From Flavobacteriales bacterium (GTDB taxonomy: Bacteria > Bacteroidota > Bacteroidia > Flavobacteriales > TMED113): a stretch of 44,742 nt of DNA. The translations under genes were made by a program, and so were the position numbers. Of the stretch, positions 26,421 to 35,482 are shown one piece after another. The notes below the pieces were generated by a model. That model was not told the origin of the DNA. It saw nothing but the letters and a program-made list of their open reading frames with translations, and made no database searches. The DNA lies in NCBI GenBank assembly GCA_002722215.1, contig PBKX01000016.1, positions 16,927 to 61,668 of the forward strand, given 5' to 3'. Each line of letters opens with the position of its first letter. Positions within the stretch are counted from its first letter, which is position 1.

Positions 26421-29072
26421 TTATTCCTTATTTTGCTCCTCAAAAACCTCAACCATATCACCCACTTTAATGTCATTAAAGTTATGAATCGTTAAGCCAC
26501 ACTCATATCCCTTTTGAACATCCTTAACATCTTCTTTGAATCGCTTTAAGGAATCTAAAACGCCAGAATAAATAACAATCCCATCTCTAATTAACCTTAC
26601 TTTAGCATTACGAACTACCGTTCCATCTAACACATAACAACCCGCGACTATACCAGCTTTGGTTAATTTAAATACATTTCGAATCTCTACATTGCCTAAT
26701 ATTTTTTCTACCAACTCTGGCTCATGCATACCCTCTATAGCATCTTTAATAGAATTAATTGTGTCGTAAATAATAGAGTATAATCTAATGTCTATTTTTT
26801 CTTTCTCAGCTAATTTTCGAGCAGTTAGAGAAGGTCTAACTTGGAAACCAATAATTATAGCATCTGATGCGGATGCTAACAAGACATCTGACTCTGTAAT
26901 TTGCCCTACTCCCTTATGCAAAACATTAATTTGAATTTTTTCTGTTGATAACTTTAATAAAGAATCTGATAAGGCTTCAATAGAACCATCAACATCTCCC
27001 TTTAAAATAATATTCAATTCCTTAAAATCTCCTATTGCCAATCTTCTTCCTATTTCATCTAGAGTAATGTGTTTTTGTGTCCTAACACTTTGCTCTCTCT
27101 GTAACTGATCCCTTTTTGCCGCAATTCCTTTTGCCTCCTTTTCATCTTTTCTAACATAGAAAATATCTCCTGCTTGCGGAGCGCCATTTAATCCTAATAG
27201 AATCGCAGGTGTAGATGGAGGGACATTATTCACCTTATGATCTCGTTCATTAAAAAGAGCTTTTACTTTGCCCGTAAATCTACCTGCCAACATAAAATCC
27301 CCAACTTTTAGCGTTCCCTCTTGCACCAAAACCGTGGTAACATACCCCTTCCCTTTATCTAAAGATGCTTCAAGCACTGTTCCTTTGGCAGACTTGTCAG
27401 GGTCAGCAGACAAATCAAGTAAATCTGACTCTAATAAAACTTTTTCCAATAATTGATCTATACCCTCGCCTGTTTTAGCAGACACATCTTGGCTCTGATA
27501 CTTACCGCCCCAGTCTTCTACAAGAAAGTTCATCGCTGACAATTGTTCTTTAATTTTATCTGGGTTAGCACCTGGCTTATCAATTTTATTAAACGCAAAA
27601 ATAATAGGAACATTTGCGGCTTGCGCATGGGCAATGGCTTCCTTTGTTTGAGGCATAACATCATCGTCAACAGCAATTACAATAATTACAGCATCTGTTA
27701 CTTGCGCACCTCTAGCCCGCATCGCAGTAAAAGCCTCATGCCCGGGTGTGTCAATAAAAGTTATTTTTCTCTTATTCGATAATGTTACCTCATAGGCGGC
27801 AATATGCTGAGTAATACCACCAGCCTCACCCGCAATAACATTTGATTCTCTAATATAATCTAATAAAGATGTTTTTCCATGATCTACATGTCCCATCACA
27901 GTAATAATTGGAGATCTTGGCTGCAACTCTCCAACAACATCCTCTTCGTCAATAAATTCTTCCAATTCTGAACTAACAAACTCCACTTTATATCCAAACT
28001 CTTCTGCCACTATAGTTAACGTCTCAGCATCTAGCCTTTGATTCATGGTCACCATAATGCCTAGTTGCATGCAACTAGATATAACTTCATTAACACTAAC
28101 ACTCATCATATTAGCAAATTCACTAACTGTAACAAATTCTGTGACTTTAATTATCGATGATTCTTCGTCTTTTTTTATTTGATCCTCTATAGCTTTCTCT
28201 TTCCTTTCTTCTCGCTTCAATCTTCTTATTTTAGCACTTTTTGATTTTCCTTTTGCGGTTAACTGCTCTAATGTTTCCGCGATTTTTTGCTGTACCTCCT
28301 GTTCATCAGGAGCATTTTTTTGTTGTTTGCTTTTTTTAAATTGATTTTTTTCTCCAGAAATTCGTTTTCTTTTTTTCTTTTTTGAGTCTATATTTGAGGA
28401 AGAGGCAACTTTTTTCGCAGGTTTTTTTTCAGGCAACTTAATAGTGCCAAGTTTTGTTAATTTAATTTTGACATCTTTGTCCGAAACACTGTCAGCAACA
28501 ATAACCTCGGGATCTGAAACAACATTAGATGCTGAGGCCACCAACTCATTTGCATCACTAGGATCATCTGTAACAACAGGATCATCTGTAACAACAGAAT
28601 CATCTGCAATAACGGTCTCGTCTTCAACAACAGGATCATCTGTAACAACAGAATCATCTGTAACAACAGAATCATCTGCAACAACAGAATCATCTGCAAC
28701 AACAGAATCATCTGCAACAACAGAATCATCTAAAGCAACTTCCTCATTTGTGACAACAGAATCATCTGCAACAATAGAGTCATCTACAACAGATTCGGAA
28801 TCGGCAACAATTACCGATTCCGAAATAGCTTCTGATTCTAAAGATTGAATCATTGATTCCCTCTTTTGTCTTTTTGCCTCCAAAACCTCATCCGATTTTT
28901 GCTTTTGACTAACATCGGATTGAAATTCATTAATCAACAAACTGTGTTGCGCATCATTGATACGAGCATTCGGAGTAACAGCACCCTCAATAGGAGCCCC
29001 TACTTCTTCTAGAAATTCTGAAACTCTTTGCCAGGTAATATTTAATTCGGATGCTACTTTACTTAATCTCAT
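26421..29072 (-). CDS. infB: Translation initiation factor IF-2
   Basis: IF-2 is the GTPase that brings initiator tRNA to the ribosome. The 883-residue protein starts with an IF2_N domain ([20 protein letters not shown]) and a long low-complexity region with DDSVVA-type repeats (about 93-170). A Lys-rich stretch follows ([20 protein letters not shown]), then a second IF2_N domain (about 295-350, [20 protein letters not shown]). The G domain has GHVDHGKTS (about 391-399), DTPGHEAF and NKIDKPGAN, and the C-terminal domains II-IV include [18 protein letters not shown] and [18 protein letters not shown]. It lies 9 bp downstream of nusA in the classic nusA-infB order. The repeat tract is the only odd feature. 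Confidence 0.97.
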   Translation of the reverse strand: MRLSKVASELNITWQRVSEFLEEVGAPIEGAVTPNARINDAQHSLLINEFQSDVSQKQKSDEVLEAKRQKRESMIQSLESEAISESVIVADSESVVDDSIVADDSVVTNEEVALDDSVVADDSVVADDSVVADDSVVTDDSVVTDDPVVEDETVIADDSVVTDDPVVTDDPSDANELVASASNVVSDPEVIVADSVSDKDVKIKLTKLGTIKLPEKKPAKKVASSSNIDSKKKKRKRISGEKNQFKKSKQQKNAPDEQEVQQKIAETLEQLTAKGKSKSAKIRRLKREERKEKAIEDQIKKDEESSIIKVTEFVTVSEFANMMSVSVNEVISSCMQLGIMVTMNQRLDAETLTIVAEEFGYKVEFVSSELEEFIDEEDVVGELQPRSPIITVMGHVDHGKTSLLDYIRESNVIAGEAGGITQHIAAYEVTLSNKRKITFIDTPGHEAFTAMRARGAQVTDAVIIVIAVDDDVMPQTKEAIAHAQAANVPIIFAFNKIDKPGANPDKIKEQLSAMNFLVEDWGGKYQSQDVSAKTGEGIDQLLEKVLLESDLLDLSADPDKSAKGTVLEASLDKGKGYVTTVLVQEGTLKVGDFMLAGRFTGKVKALFNERDHKVNNVPPSTPAILLGLNGAPQAGDIFYVRKDEKEAKGIAAKRDQLQREQSVRTQKHITLDEIGRRLAIGDFKELNIILKGDVDGSIEALSDSLLKLSTEKIQINVLHKGVGQITESDVLLASASDAIIIGFQVRPSLTARKLAEKEKIDIRLYSIIYDTINSIKDAIEGMHEPELVEKILGNVEIRNVFKLTKAGIVAGCYVLDGTVVRNAKVRLIRDGIVIYSGVLDSLKRFKEDVKDVQKGYECGLTIHNFNDIKVGDMVEVFEEQNKE
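28561..28792 (-). repeat. 18-bp repeat tract inside infB encoding DDSVV(A/T) hexapeptides
   Basis: About a dozen 18-bp units read TCATCTGCAACAACAGAA or close variants on the plus strand. They encode Asp-Asp-Ser-Val-Val-Ala/Thr on the minus strand. The most central copies are nearly identical, while outer copies have diverged (DDPVVT, DETVIA, NEEVAL). The regular unit keeps long open frames on other frames of both strands (a TTESSA repeat on plus, an ILLLQM repeat on minus), which are artefacts. The unit length is a multiple of three, so copy-number changes keep the reading frame. Confidence 0.92.
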
Positions 29073-29081
29073 AAATTATAA

Positions 29082-30314
29082 TTATTCAAATTCTAATCTT
29101 AGAATATTCTGAACCTCCGTAATAGTTTCTTCTTCAAGATCAGTTCTCTTACTTAATTCCTCTACCCCCAGCTCTAAGACTGATTTTGCGGTATCACAAC
29201 CAATCGACTTAAAGACATCTATAATCCAATCATCTATTTCATCGGAAAATTCTGATAATGCAACATCTTCATCTTCATCAATATCGCGATAAACATCAAT
29301 CTCATATCCTGTTAATTGACCAGCCAACCTAATATTATAGCCACCCTTTCCTATCGCTAATGAAACTTGATCTAATTTTAAATAAACATCTGCCTTTTTA
29401 TTTTCATCATCTATTTGAATAGAAGTTATTTTAGCAGGGCTCAATGCTCTTGTAATAAATAATTTTAAATTCTCCGTATAGTTTATAACGTCTATATTCT
29501 CATTTCCTAATTCTCTGACTATACTATGTATCCTAGATCCCTTCATTCCAACACAAGCTCCAACTGGATCAATACGCTCATCATAAGACTCCACAGAAAC
29601 TTTAGCTTTTTCACCCGGAATTCTTTTGACATTTCGAATAACTATTAAACCATCTGCTATTTCCGGTATTTCTAATTCAAACAATCTCTCTAAAAACGCA
29701 GGAGATGTTCTTGAAATAACAATCCGCGGCTTTCCTTTATTAAATAGAACATCCTTAATTACTGCACGAACAGTATCTCCTTTTCTGAAAAAATCAGATG
29801 GAACTTGCTCATCTCTAGGCAAAATGAGTTCATTGTCATTTTCATCCATCAAAATAATTTCTCTATGCCTAATGTGGTGAACATCTCCCGATATAATTTC
29901 ATTTATTCTATCTTTATAAGACTTGTGAATTATTTCATAATCATGTTCTAACACTTTAGAAATTAAATTTTGTTTTAGTGTTTGTATTGCTCTTCTTCCA
30001 AAATCTTGAATTTTTTTCTCAATAGCACAAACCTCTCCTATCTCAAAGTCCGATTCAACTTGCAATGCATCAGAAAGAGAAATCTCAGTATGATCATCTT
30101 CCACTTTACCGTCCTGTACAATTAATTTATTATGAAAAATCTGAATATCTCCTTTATTTGCATTAACTACAATGTCAAAATTTTCATCAGAACCATATTG
30201 TTTGATTAATAACGACCTAAAAGCCTGCTCTAACAAGCCCATTAAAGTTATTCTATCAATATTCTTATCATCTTTAAATTCTAAAAAAGATTCAATAATC
30301 GCAGCTGTATCCAT
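29082..30314 (-). CDS. nusA: Transcription termination/antitermination factor NusA
   Basis: NusA binds RNA polymerase and nascent RNA and modulates pausing, termination and antitermination. The 410-residue form has an N-terminal polymerase-binding domain (about 1-125), an S1 domain (about 135-205, with LILPRDEQVPSDFFRKGD) and two KH domains (GACVGMKGSRIHSIVRELGN near 252 and SLAIGKGGYNIRLAGQLTGY near 313). A short acidic tail (about 345-410) contains IDDWIIDVFKSIGCDTAKSV. It lacks the long repeated C-terminal domains of E. coli NusA, as is normal outside the Gammaproteobacteria. rimP, which usually precedes nusA, is not here; a tRNA-Gln gene occupies that place. Confidence 0.96.
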   Translation of the reverse strand: MDTAAIIESFLEFKDDKNIDRITLMGLLEQAFRSLLIKQYGSDENFDIVVNANKGDIQIFHNKLIVQDGKVEDDHTEISLSDALQVESDFEIGEVCAIEKKIQDFGRRAIQTLKQNLISKVLEHDYEIIHKSYKDRINEIISGDVHHIRHREIILMDENDNELILPRDEQVPSDFFRKGDTVRAVIKDVLFNKGKPRIVISRTSPAFLERLFELEIPEIADGLIVIRNVKRIPGEKAKVSVESYDERIDPVGACVGMKGSRIHSIVRELGNENIDVINYTENLKLFITRALSPAKITSIQIDDENKKADVYLKLDQVSLAIGKGGYNIRLAGQLTGYEIDVYRDIDEDEDVALSEFSDEIDDWIIDVFKSIGCDTAKSVLELGVEELSKRTDLEEETITEVQNILRLEFE

Positions 30315-30330
30315 ATTAAGTAAATTTTAG

Positions 30331-30357
30331 ATAAAAAATAAAGGCCCTAGGGCCCTC
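30331..30357 (-). terminator. Terminator-like hairpin between tRNA-Gln and nusA
   Basis: The minus strand reads GAGGGCCCTAGGGCCTTT, a GGCC/GGCC stem extended by G-T and A-T pairs around a CTAG loop, followed by ATTTTTTAT. It could end the tRNA-Gln transcript. It also lies downstream of the probable nusA promoter, so it would be transcribed in the nusA leader and might act as an attenuator. The perfect palindrome GGGCCCTAGGGCCC also makes a symmetric protein site possible. Confidence 0.55.
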
Positions 30358-30387
30358 AATAATATATTTATAATTCAAAAGTCATGG

Positions 30388-30419
30388 CAAATTTAATTAA
30401 AATTCCGAAAAGAACCCAA
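30388..30419 (-). promoter_or_regulatory. Probable promoter of nusA-infB
   Basis: The minus strand has TAAATTTG (30388-30395), an exact -7 element, and a TTG at 30417-30419 with 21 bp between them, inside the accepted 17-23 bp range. The implied transcript start is near 30381, leaving a leader of about 65 nt that includes the hairpin at 30331-30357. Confidence 0.5.
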
Positions 30420-30437
30420 CTGTTTGAAAAAAAACTG

Positions 30438-30510
30438 TTGTCCGACTAGGGCTCGAACCTAGACTCTTCTGGACCAAAACCAGACGTGTTGCCAGTTACA
30501 CCATCGGACA
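30438..30510 (-). tRNA. tRNA-Gln (anticodon UUG)
   Basis: The minus strand folds into a complete cloverleaf. Acceptor stem TGTCCGA/TCGGACA has 7 pairs with discriminator A. The D stem is GTGT/ACAC. The anticodon stem is TCTGG/CCAGA with loop TTTTGGT, giving anticodon TTG at 30475-30477 for CAA (Gln). The T arm is CTAGG-TTCGAGC-CCTAG. The CCA end is not encoded. A TAATTTTG -7 element at 30517-30524 sits just upstream, so the transcript may begin at or very near the mature 5' end. Confidence 0.96.
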
Positions 30511-30516
30511 AAAGCG

Positions 30517-30524
30517 CAAAATTA
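30517..30524 (-). promoter_or_regulatory. -7 promoter element of tRNA-Gln
   Basis: The minus strand reads TAATTTTG, an exact TAnnTTTG match ending 7 bp before the tRNA 5' end at 30510. No TTG lies at the usual -33 spacing. The rest of 30525-30639, between the tRNA gene and the DUF2723 gene, is AT-rich and shows no clear signal. Confidence 0.4.
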
Positions 30525-30639
30525 AATATTCCAACTATAAAATAAAAGAAATATCCATTTAAAAACAGGAAATTGTTATTCGAAAAAACATAATTAATTT
30601 TAATGCTTATTTTAGCAAAAAAAAAATCTAACTAAAACA

Positions 30640-33600
30640 GTGTATACAAAACTATTTGAAAAACTTGCTGGATGGATTGTGTTTTTGGTCGCCCTTACCA
30701 CATATACCCTAACTGTTGAACCAACAAATAGTTGGTGGGATTGTGGAGAATACATTGCAACTGCGTATAAATTGCAGGTTGGACACCCCCCAGGAGCACC
30801 ATTATTTCTTTTATTAGCTAATTTATTTTCCCAATTTGCATTTGGCGATGTCACAAAAGTTGCACTAATGATAAATTGGATGTCTGTCTTATGTAGCGCT
30901 CTCACAATTCTCTTGCTTTTTTTAACCACAAAAAGTATTATTGAAAAATTTATTCCTAAGGATAATTATCCCATTGCAACACTAGCTTCATTAGTGGGGG
31001 CGTTAGTATATACATTTTCAGATTCATTTTGGTTCTCTGCAGTAGAGGGAGAAGTATACGCGATGTCTTCACTATTTACTGCGCTAGTATTTTGGGCAAT
31101 TATTAAATGGGAAAAGGAGGTGGACACCAGCCCAAGAGCAAATCGTTGGTTAATTTTGATTGCATATTTAATTGGCCTTTCAATTGGCGTACATCTATTA
31201 AGTCTATTAGTAATCCCTGCAATGGTATTAATCTATTACTTTAAAAAATATCCTTTTTCAATAAAAGGATTTATTGGAGCAAATATAATTGCTGTTTTAT
31301 TACTAGGATTAATTTATGAATTTATTATCCCCCAGTTTGTAAATTTTTCCGGCAAATTTGAAATATTTTTTGTCAATGAACTTTCACTGCCCTTTAACTC
31401 TGGAACAATATTCTTTTTTATAAGCACGATCAGCATTATAGCTATAAGCCTATATTTATCTAATAAACATGGACATTATAATATAAATACGGGCATCCTT
31501 TCTTTTACATTTCTACTAATTGGATATATGTCATTTTTTACTCTAATTATCCATTCAAATGCTAATACTCCAATAGATGAAAATAGCCCAGAAGATGCAG
31601 TAAGTTTACTATCATACTTAAACCGAGAACAATATGGGTCAACCCCGCTATTCTATGGGCAGTATTTTAATGCAGAGGCGGAAGAATATGCTAATGGGAA
31701 ACCTGTCTTTGTAAAGGACAAAAAAAGAAAAAAATATATTATTTCTGATGACAGGAAAAATTCCATACCCATTTATGAAAAAGAAAAAAGTGGTCTTTTT
31801 CCAAGAATGTGGAGCAGAGATCAAAGACATATAGAGGCCTATAAGGAATGGGCCGGTTTAAAAAATCTAAATCGAAAACCTTCATTCATAAACAATTTGA
31901 AATTTTTCTTATCATATCAAATTAACCATATGTATTTCCGCTACTTCATGTGGAATTTCAGTGGAAAACAAAATGACAAACAAGGTCATGGAGAATTAAA
32001 TAATGGAAACTGGATTAGTGGAATTAATTTTATTGATGAAATTAGGCTAGGGCCACAGAAATCGGAACCTGATCATTTAAAAAATAATCCAGGGAAAAAC
32101 AAGTATTACTTTCTGCCATTCATTTTAGGCCTTTTAGGTTTATTATTTCATTACCAAAAATCCCCCAAAGACACCTGGGTAATCTTCTTGTTTTTTTTCT
32201 TTACTGGGCTAGCGATCGTAATTGAGCTAAACCAAACCCCATATCAACCAAGAGAACGAGATTACGCCTATGCTGGTTCTTTTTATGCTTTTTCTATTTG
32301 GATTGGTATCGGAGTTGTTGCAATTTATAATGCATTAAAAATATATATTCAAAATCGCAAATTAATTACTACTATTAGCTCACTTACACTATGTGTTCCA
32401 ATACTAATGGCGTCTCAGGGATGGGATGATCATGATCGATCTAACAGATATACTGCCAGGGAATTTGCAAAAAATTACTTAAAGTCTTGTGAGCCAAACT
32501 CTATACTTTTTACTATGGGTGATAATGATACTTTCCCTCTATGGTACGTGCAAGAAGTGGAGGGATACCGAACAGATGTGAGAATTGTTAATCTTAGCCT
32601 ATTAAATACCGATTGGTATATAGACCAAATGAAACGTGATGCTTACAATGGGAAAGGGGTCCCCTTTAGCTTGAGTCGAGAAAAATACAAACAAGGGACA
32701 AGAGATGTAGCAGTTTTTATTGACAAAGGGGTTAAAAAAAGTCTTAGCTTACATGATTTTAATAGATGGCTTCACAGTGACCGAAGTGAAACAAAAATTA
32801 ATCTCGGAAAAGACTATGACTACTTTTATACAAAAGACATTAAAATTCCGGTAAATAAAAATAATGTCTTAAAAAACAACATTGTCAAAACAAAAGATGA
32901 ACACCTCATCTTAGATTCATTAAGCTTGAATATTGGAGCTAATCAATTAGAGAAAAAAGATATTATGATCTTAGATTTAATTGAAACTAATAATTGGGAG
33001 AGGCCAATTTATTTTGCTATCACAATAGGAAGCAGTGGTCGATCATTTTTATATTTAGACAAATACTTTCAACTAGATGGAATGGCTTATAAATTAGTTC
33101 CACTAAAAAAGAAACAACAAAAAACTGAGGATATAGGAAGAATCGATACCGATATTTTATTTTCTATGTTAATGGAAAAATATGAGTGGGGTAATCTTAA
33201 TGATAAAATTTATCTAGATGAAACAAACCTTCGAATGACCATGAATTTTCGAAATAATTTTAGTCGTTTAGCAGAAGAATTAATCATCGAAAATAAACCC
33301 GAAAAAGCTAAAAAAGTACTTGACCGATGCATGGAACTCATGCCTAAAGAGAAAGTCCCTTTAAATTATTTTGTCCACCCTATAATTGAAAGTTATTATC
33401 AAATAAATTCAACTGAAATTGCAAACCAACTTGTTTCAGATTTATATAAAATATACAAGTCTGAACTGAATTATTTTTTCAGCTTCCCTTCGAACAAAAT
33501 AAGTGGAGTTCATTTGGAAATTTTAAAAAACTTGCAATTTTATAATAGCCTGATTGAAATAGCTGTTGAAAACCATCATCCGGAAAAAGTCCAAATTCAA

Positions 33601-33642
33601 ACAGATTTTCAAAAGTTCTACCAAAATTTTCTAATGCTATAA
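30640..33642 (+). CDS. DUF2723 membrane protein, GT-C glycosyltransferase-like
   Basis: This large integral membrane protein has 1,000 residues. The N-terminal part has about ten or more helices and the DUF2723 hallmark WWDCGEYIATAYKLQVGHPP (32-51), whose acidic residues after the first helix resemble the catalytic loop of GT-C fold transferases such as protein O-mannosyltransferases. A second hallmark, YQPRERDYAYAGSFYAFSIW, lies near 532-552. The soluble C-terminal half begins around 620 (FTMGDNDTFPLWYVQEVEGY) and ends in helical TPR-like segments (about 860-1000). The family has been treated as glycosyltransferase family 117 in annotation; donor and acceptor are unknown. The start is GTG at 30640; its N-terminus aligns with remembered family members. 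The stop abuts the convergent polyprenyl synthase stop with no gap. Confidence 0.87.
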   Translation: MYTKLFEKLAGWIVFLVALTTYTLTVEPTNSWWDCGEYIATAYKLQVGHPPGAPLFLLLANLFSQFAFGDVTKVALMINWMSVLCSALTILLLFLTTKSIIEKFIPKDNYPIATLASLVGALVYTFSDSFWFSAVEGEVYAMSSLFTALVFWAIIKWEKEVDTSPRANRWLILIAYLIGLSIGVHLLSLLVIPAMVLIYYFKKYPFSIKGFIGANIIAVLLLGLIYEFIIPQFVNFSGKFEIFFVNELSLPFNSGTIFFFISTISIIAISLYLSNKHGHYNINTGILSFTFLLIGYMSFFTLIIHSNANTPIDENSPEDAVSLLSYLNREQYGSTPLFYGQYFNAEAEEYANGKPVFVKDKKRKKYIISDDRKNSIPIYEKEKSGLFPRMWSRDQRHIEAYKEWAGLKNLNRKPSFINNLKFFLSYQINHMYFRYFMWNFSGKQNDKQGHGELNNGNWISGINFIDEIRLGPQKSEPDHLKNNPGKNKYYFLPFILGLLGLLFHYQKSPKDTWVIFLFFFFTGLAIVIELNQTPYQPRERDYAYAGSFYAFSIWIGIGVVAIYNALKIYIQNRKLITTISSLTLCVPILMASQGWDDHDRSNRYTAREFAKNYLKSCEPNSILFTMGDNDTFPLWYVQEVEGYRTDVRIVNLSLLNTDWYIDQMKRDAYNGKGVPFSLSREKYKQGTRDVAVFIDKGVKKSLSLHDFNRWLHSDRSETKINLGKDYDYFYTKDIKIPVNKNNVLKNNIVKTKDEHLILDSLSLNIGANQLEKKDIMILDLIETNNWERPIYFAITIGSSGRSFLYLDKYFQLDGMAYKLVPLKKKQQKTEDIGRIDTDILFSMLMEKYEWGNLNDKIYLDETNLRMTMNFRNNFSRLAEELIIENKPEKAKKVLDRCMELMPKEKVPLNYFVHPIIESYYQINSTEIANQLVSDLYKIYKSELNYFFSFPSNKISGVHLEILKNLQFYNSLIEIAVENHHPEKVQIQTDFQKFYQNFLML

Positions 33643-34620
33643 CTAGGAATTTCTATTTAAAATAATATCTAAAAACTCTAAAAAAGTACTCTTGTTTTTT
33701 TCTGGCACTCCTATCTGTGATATTAAAGACAATATATCTTGATACAAGGCTCGAATTAGATCTTCAGTGTACTCTTTAACTTGAAATTGAGCATATATTT
33801 GATTAATGACTTCCAATTTATGCGGATCATTAGAATTATAGATGGCTTTTAGCCTTTTTCTGTCTTGTTCATTTGCACAGACAAGAGCCCGTACATATAA
33901 AGCTGTTTTTTTTTTCTCATAAACATCCCTACCTATAGATTTTCCAAAATCTAATTCATGTCCATATAAATCTAAATAATCATCCTGTATTTGAAATAAT
34001 CTCCCTAATAACAGACCGATCCTGCTCATCAAATCAACATTTTTATTTTTTAAATTAGAATTTAATAAAGTAGGAACAACTAACGCTAGCTGAATCAATG
34101 CCGAAGTTTTTAACTCGATCATTCCAAAATACTCATCTAAACTAATTTCTTCTTGATCTGAAAAATCTAAATCTAGTTGTTGGCCTTCACAAACTTTAAT
34201 AGCCGTATCAGTAAAAGATTGTAGAATTAATTTATTTGTTAGTTTCCACAGACACAAATACTCATATGATTTGACTAATAAAGCATCTCCGGACAATATA
34301 GATTGATTATTGGACCATTTTTTATTAACTGACTGAACCCCCCTTCGAATATTGGCATTATCCATAACATCATCATGCATCAAAGTAAATGTATGAAGAG
34401 ACTCTATTGACAAAATAAATTCTTTGAAATCATGAATATTCCCTCCAAACATGTCGTGTGACAACAAGGAAAAAACTGATCTTATTTGCTTTCCTCGATA
34501 AGTAAACATATAGTTAATCGGATCATATAATTTTTGTGGATGGCGAGTTATAGAAGCTTCACCTAAGATCTCATCAGAAAAATCAATAATACGAGATAAG
34601 TTTTTTGAATAATTACTCAT
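33643..34620 (-). CDS. Polyprenyl (trans-isoprenyl) diphosphate synthase
   Basis: This cytosolic prenyltransferase condenses isopentenyl diphosphate with allylic diphosphates. It has 325 residues and an all-helical fold with both Asp-rich motifs: DDVMD at 83-87 (in LMHDDVMDNANIRRG) and DDYLD near 212 (in RLFQIQDDYLDLYG). GKQIRS at 43-48 is the IPP-binding region, and GKSIGRDVYEKKKTALYVRA is the C-terminal Lys-rich segment. Chain length cannot be fixed by eye; a product for menaquinone side chains (octaprenyl or heptaprenyl type) is the usual assignment in this clade. The start overlaps the rfbA-like 3' end by 8 bp, so the two are translationally coupled. Confidence 0.9.
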   Translation of the reverse strand: MSNYSKNLSRIIDFSDEILGEASITRHPQKLYDPINYMFTYRGKQIRSVFSLLSHDMFGGNIHDFKEFILSIESLHTFTLMHDDVMDNANIRRGVQSVNKKWSNNQSILSGDALLVKSYEYLCLWKLTNKLILQSFTDTAIKVCEGQQLDLDFSDQEEISLDEYFGMIELKTSALIQLALVVPTLLNSNLKNKNVDLMSRIGLLLGRLFQIQDDYLDLYGHELDFGKSIGRDVYEKKKTALYVRALVCANEQDRKRLKAIYNSNDPHKLEVINQIYAQFQVKEYTEDLIRALYQDILSLISQIGVPEKNKSTFLEFLDIILNRNS

Positions 34621-35473
34621 CTAATAGTGAACTAAGATATTTCCCATATGAATTATTAAATTGGCTGGCCAATTTCTCTAACTGAACTTTATCAATATAC
34701 TTACGCAAATATGCCTGCTCCTCAACACAACCAACTTTTAAACCCTGTCTTTTTTCTAACACCTGAACAAAATGGCCAGCCTCCATAAGAGAGCTAACAG
34801 TGCCTGTATCTAACCATGCTGTCCCTCTATCCATTTTAATCACGTTTAATAAATTCAAAGCATAATACTTGGAAATAATATCTGTAATCTCTAATTCGCC
34901 TCGCGTACTGGGAGTTAATTCTTTAGCATATTGAATAACATGATTGTCAAAAAAATAAAAACCAGGAATAGCATAATTTGATTTAGGCAATTTTGGTTTT
35001 TCTTCTATCGAAAGTATTTCATTTGTCGATGTAAATTCCACAACCCCATACCTTGAAGGGTCAGATACATGATAAGCAAATATTGATGCTCCAGTTACTT
35101 GAATATTATTGTCAACAACACGTTTTAAGGATGGAAAATAAAAAATATTATCCCCTAATATTAAAACGACATTATCTGAACCTATAAAATCTTCTGCTAT
35201 AATAAATGCCTCCGCAATACCATTAGGCTGATCCTGTACAGCATAAGTAATATTACATCCCCACTGTGAACCATCAGATAATAAAGATTGAAATAATTTT
35301 AAATCTTTAGGCGATGTGATTAATAAAATTTCATTAATACCTGATGCTATTAAGGTGGACAAAGGGTAATAGATCATGGGCTTGTCATAAACAGGTATAA
35401 TTTGTTTGCTAATTGGGATAGTAATTGGATAAAGTCTTGTCCCAGCACCACCAGCTAAAAGAATACCTTTCAT
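34613..35473 (-). CDS. rfbA: Glucose-1-phosphate thymidylyltransferase (RfbA/RmlA type)
   Basis: This enzyme makes dTDP-glucose from dTTP and glucose-1-phosphate, the first step to dTDP-rhamnose and related sugars. It has 286 residues, the family length. Signatures are the N-terminal nucleotide-binding loop GILLAGGAGTRLYPITIPIS (3-22), KQIIPVYDKPMIYYPLSTL, VLILGDNIFY, SIEEKPKLPKSNYAIPGFYF and RGTAWLDTGT. No rfbB, rfbC or rfbD is nearby. It lies 9 bp after frr and overlaps the polyprenyl synthase by 8 bp, so a sugar-nucleotide gene is embedded in a translation/nucleotide operon. The exact sugar substrate is inferred from family similarity. Confidence 0.93.
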   Translation of the reverse strand: MKGILLAGGAGTRLYPITIPISKQIIPVYDKPMIYYPLSTLIASGINEILLITSPKDLKLFQSLLSDGSQWGCNITYAVQDQPNGIAEAFIIAEDFIGSDNVVLILGDNIFYFPSLKRVVDNNIQVTGASIFAYHVSDPSRYGVVEFTSTNEILSIEEKPKLPKSNYAIPGFYFFDNHVIQYAKELTPSTRGELEITDIISKYYALNLLNVIKMDRGTAWLDTGTVSSLMEAGHFVQVLEKRQGLKVGCVEEQAYLRKYIDKVQLEKLASQFNNSYGKYLSSLLDE

Positions 35474-35482
35474 AATATGAAT

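Noticed and set aside
28444-28848. Long open frames on the plus strand (Thr/Glu/Ser repeats) and in another minus frame (ILLLQM repeats) over the infB linker
   Set aside because: They are by-products of the 18-bp repeat, which keeps several frames open. The infB frame is clearly the coding one.
34613-35473. A dTDP-rhamnose or O-antigen gene cluster around rfbA
   Set aside because: Only the thymidylyltransferase gene is present. No rfbB, rfbC or rfbD and no sugar transferases of the usual O-antigen type flank it.
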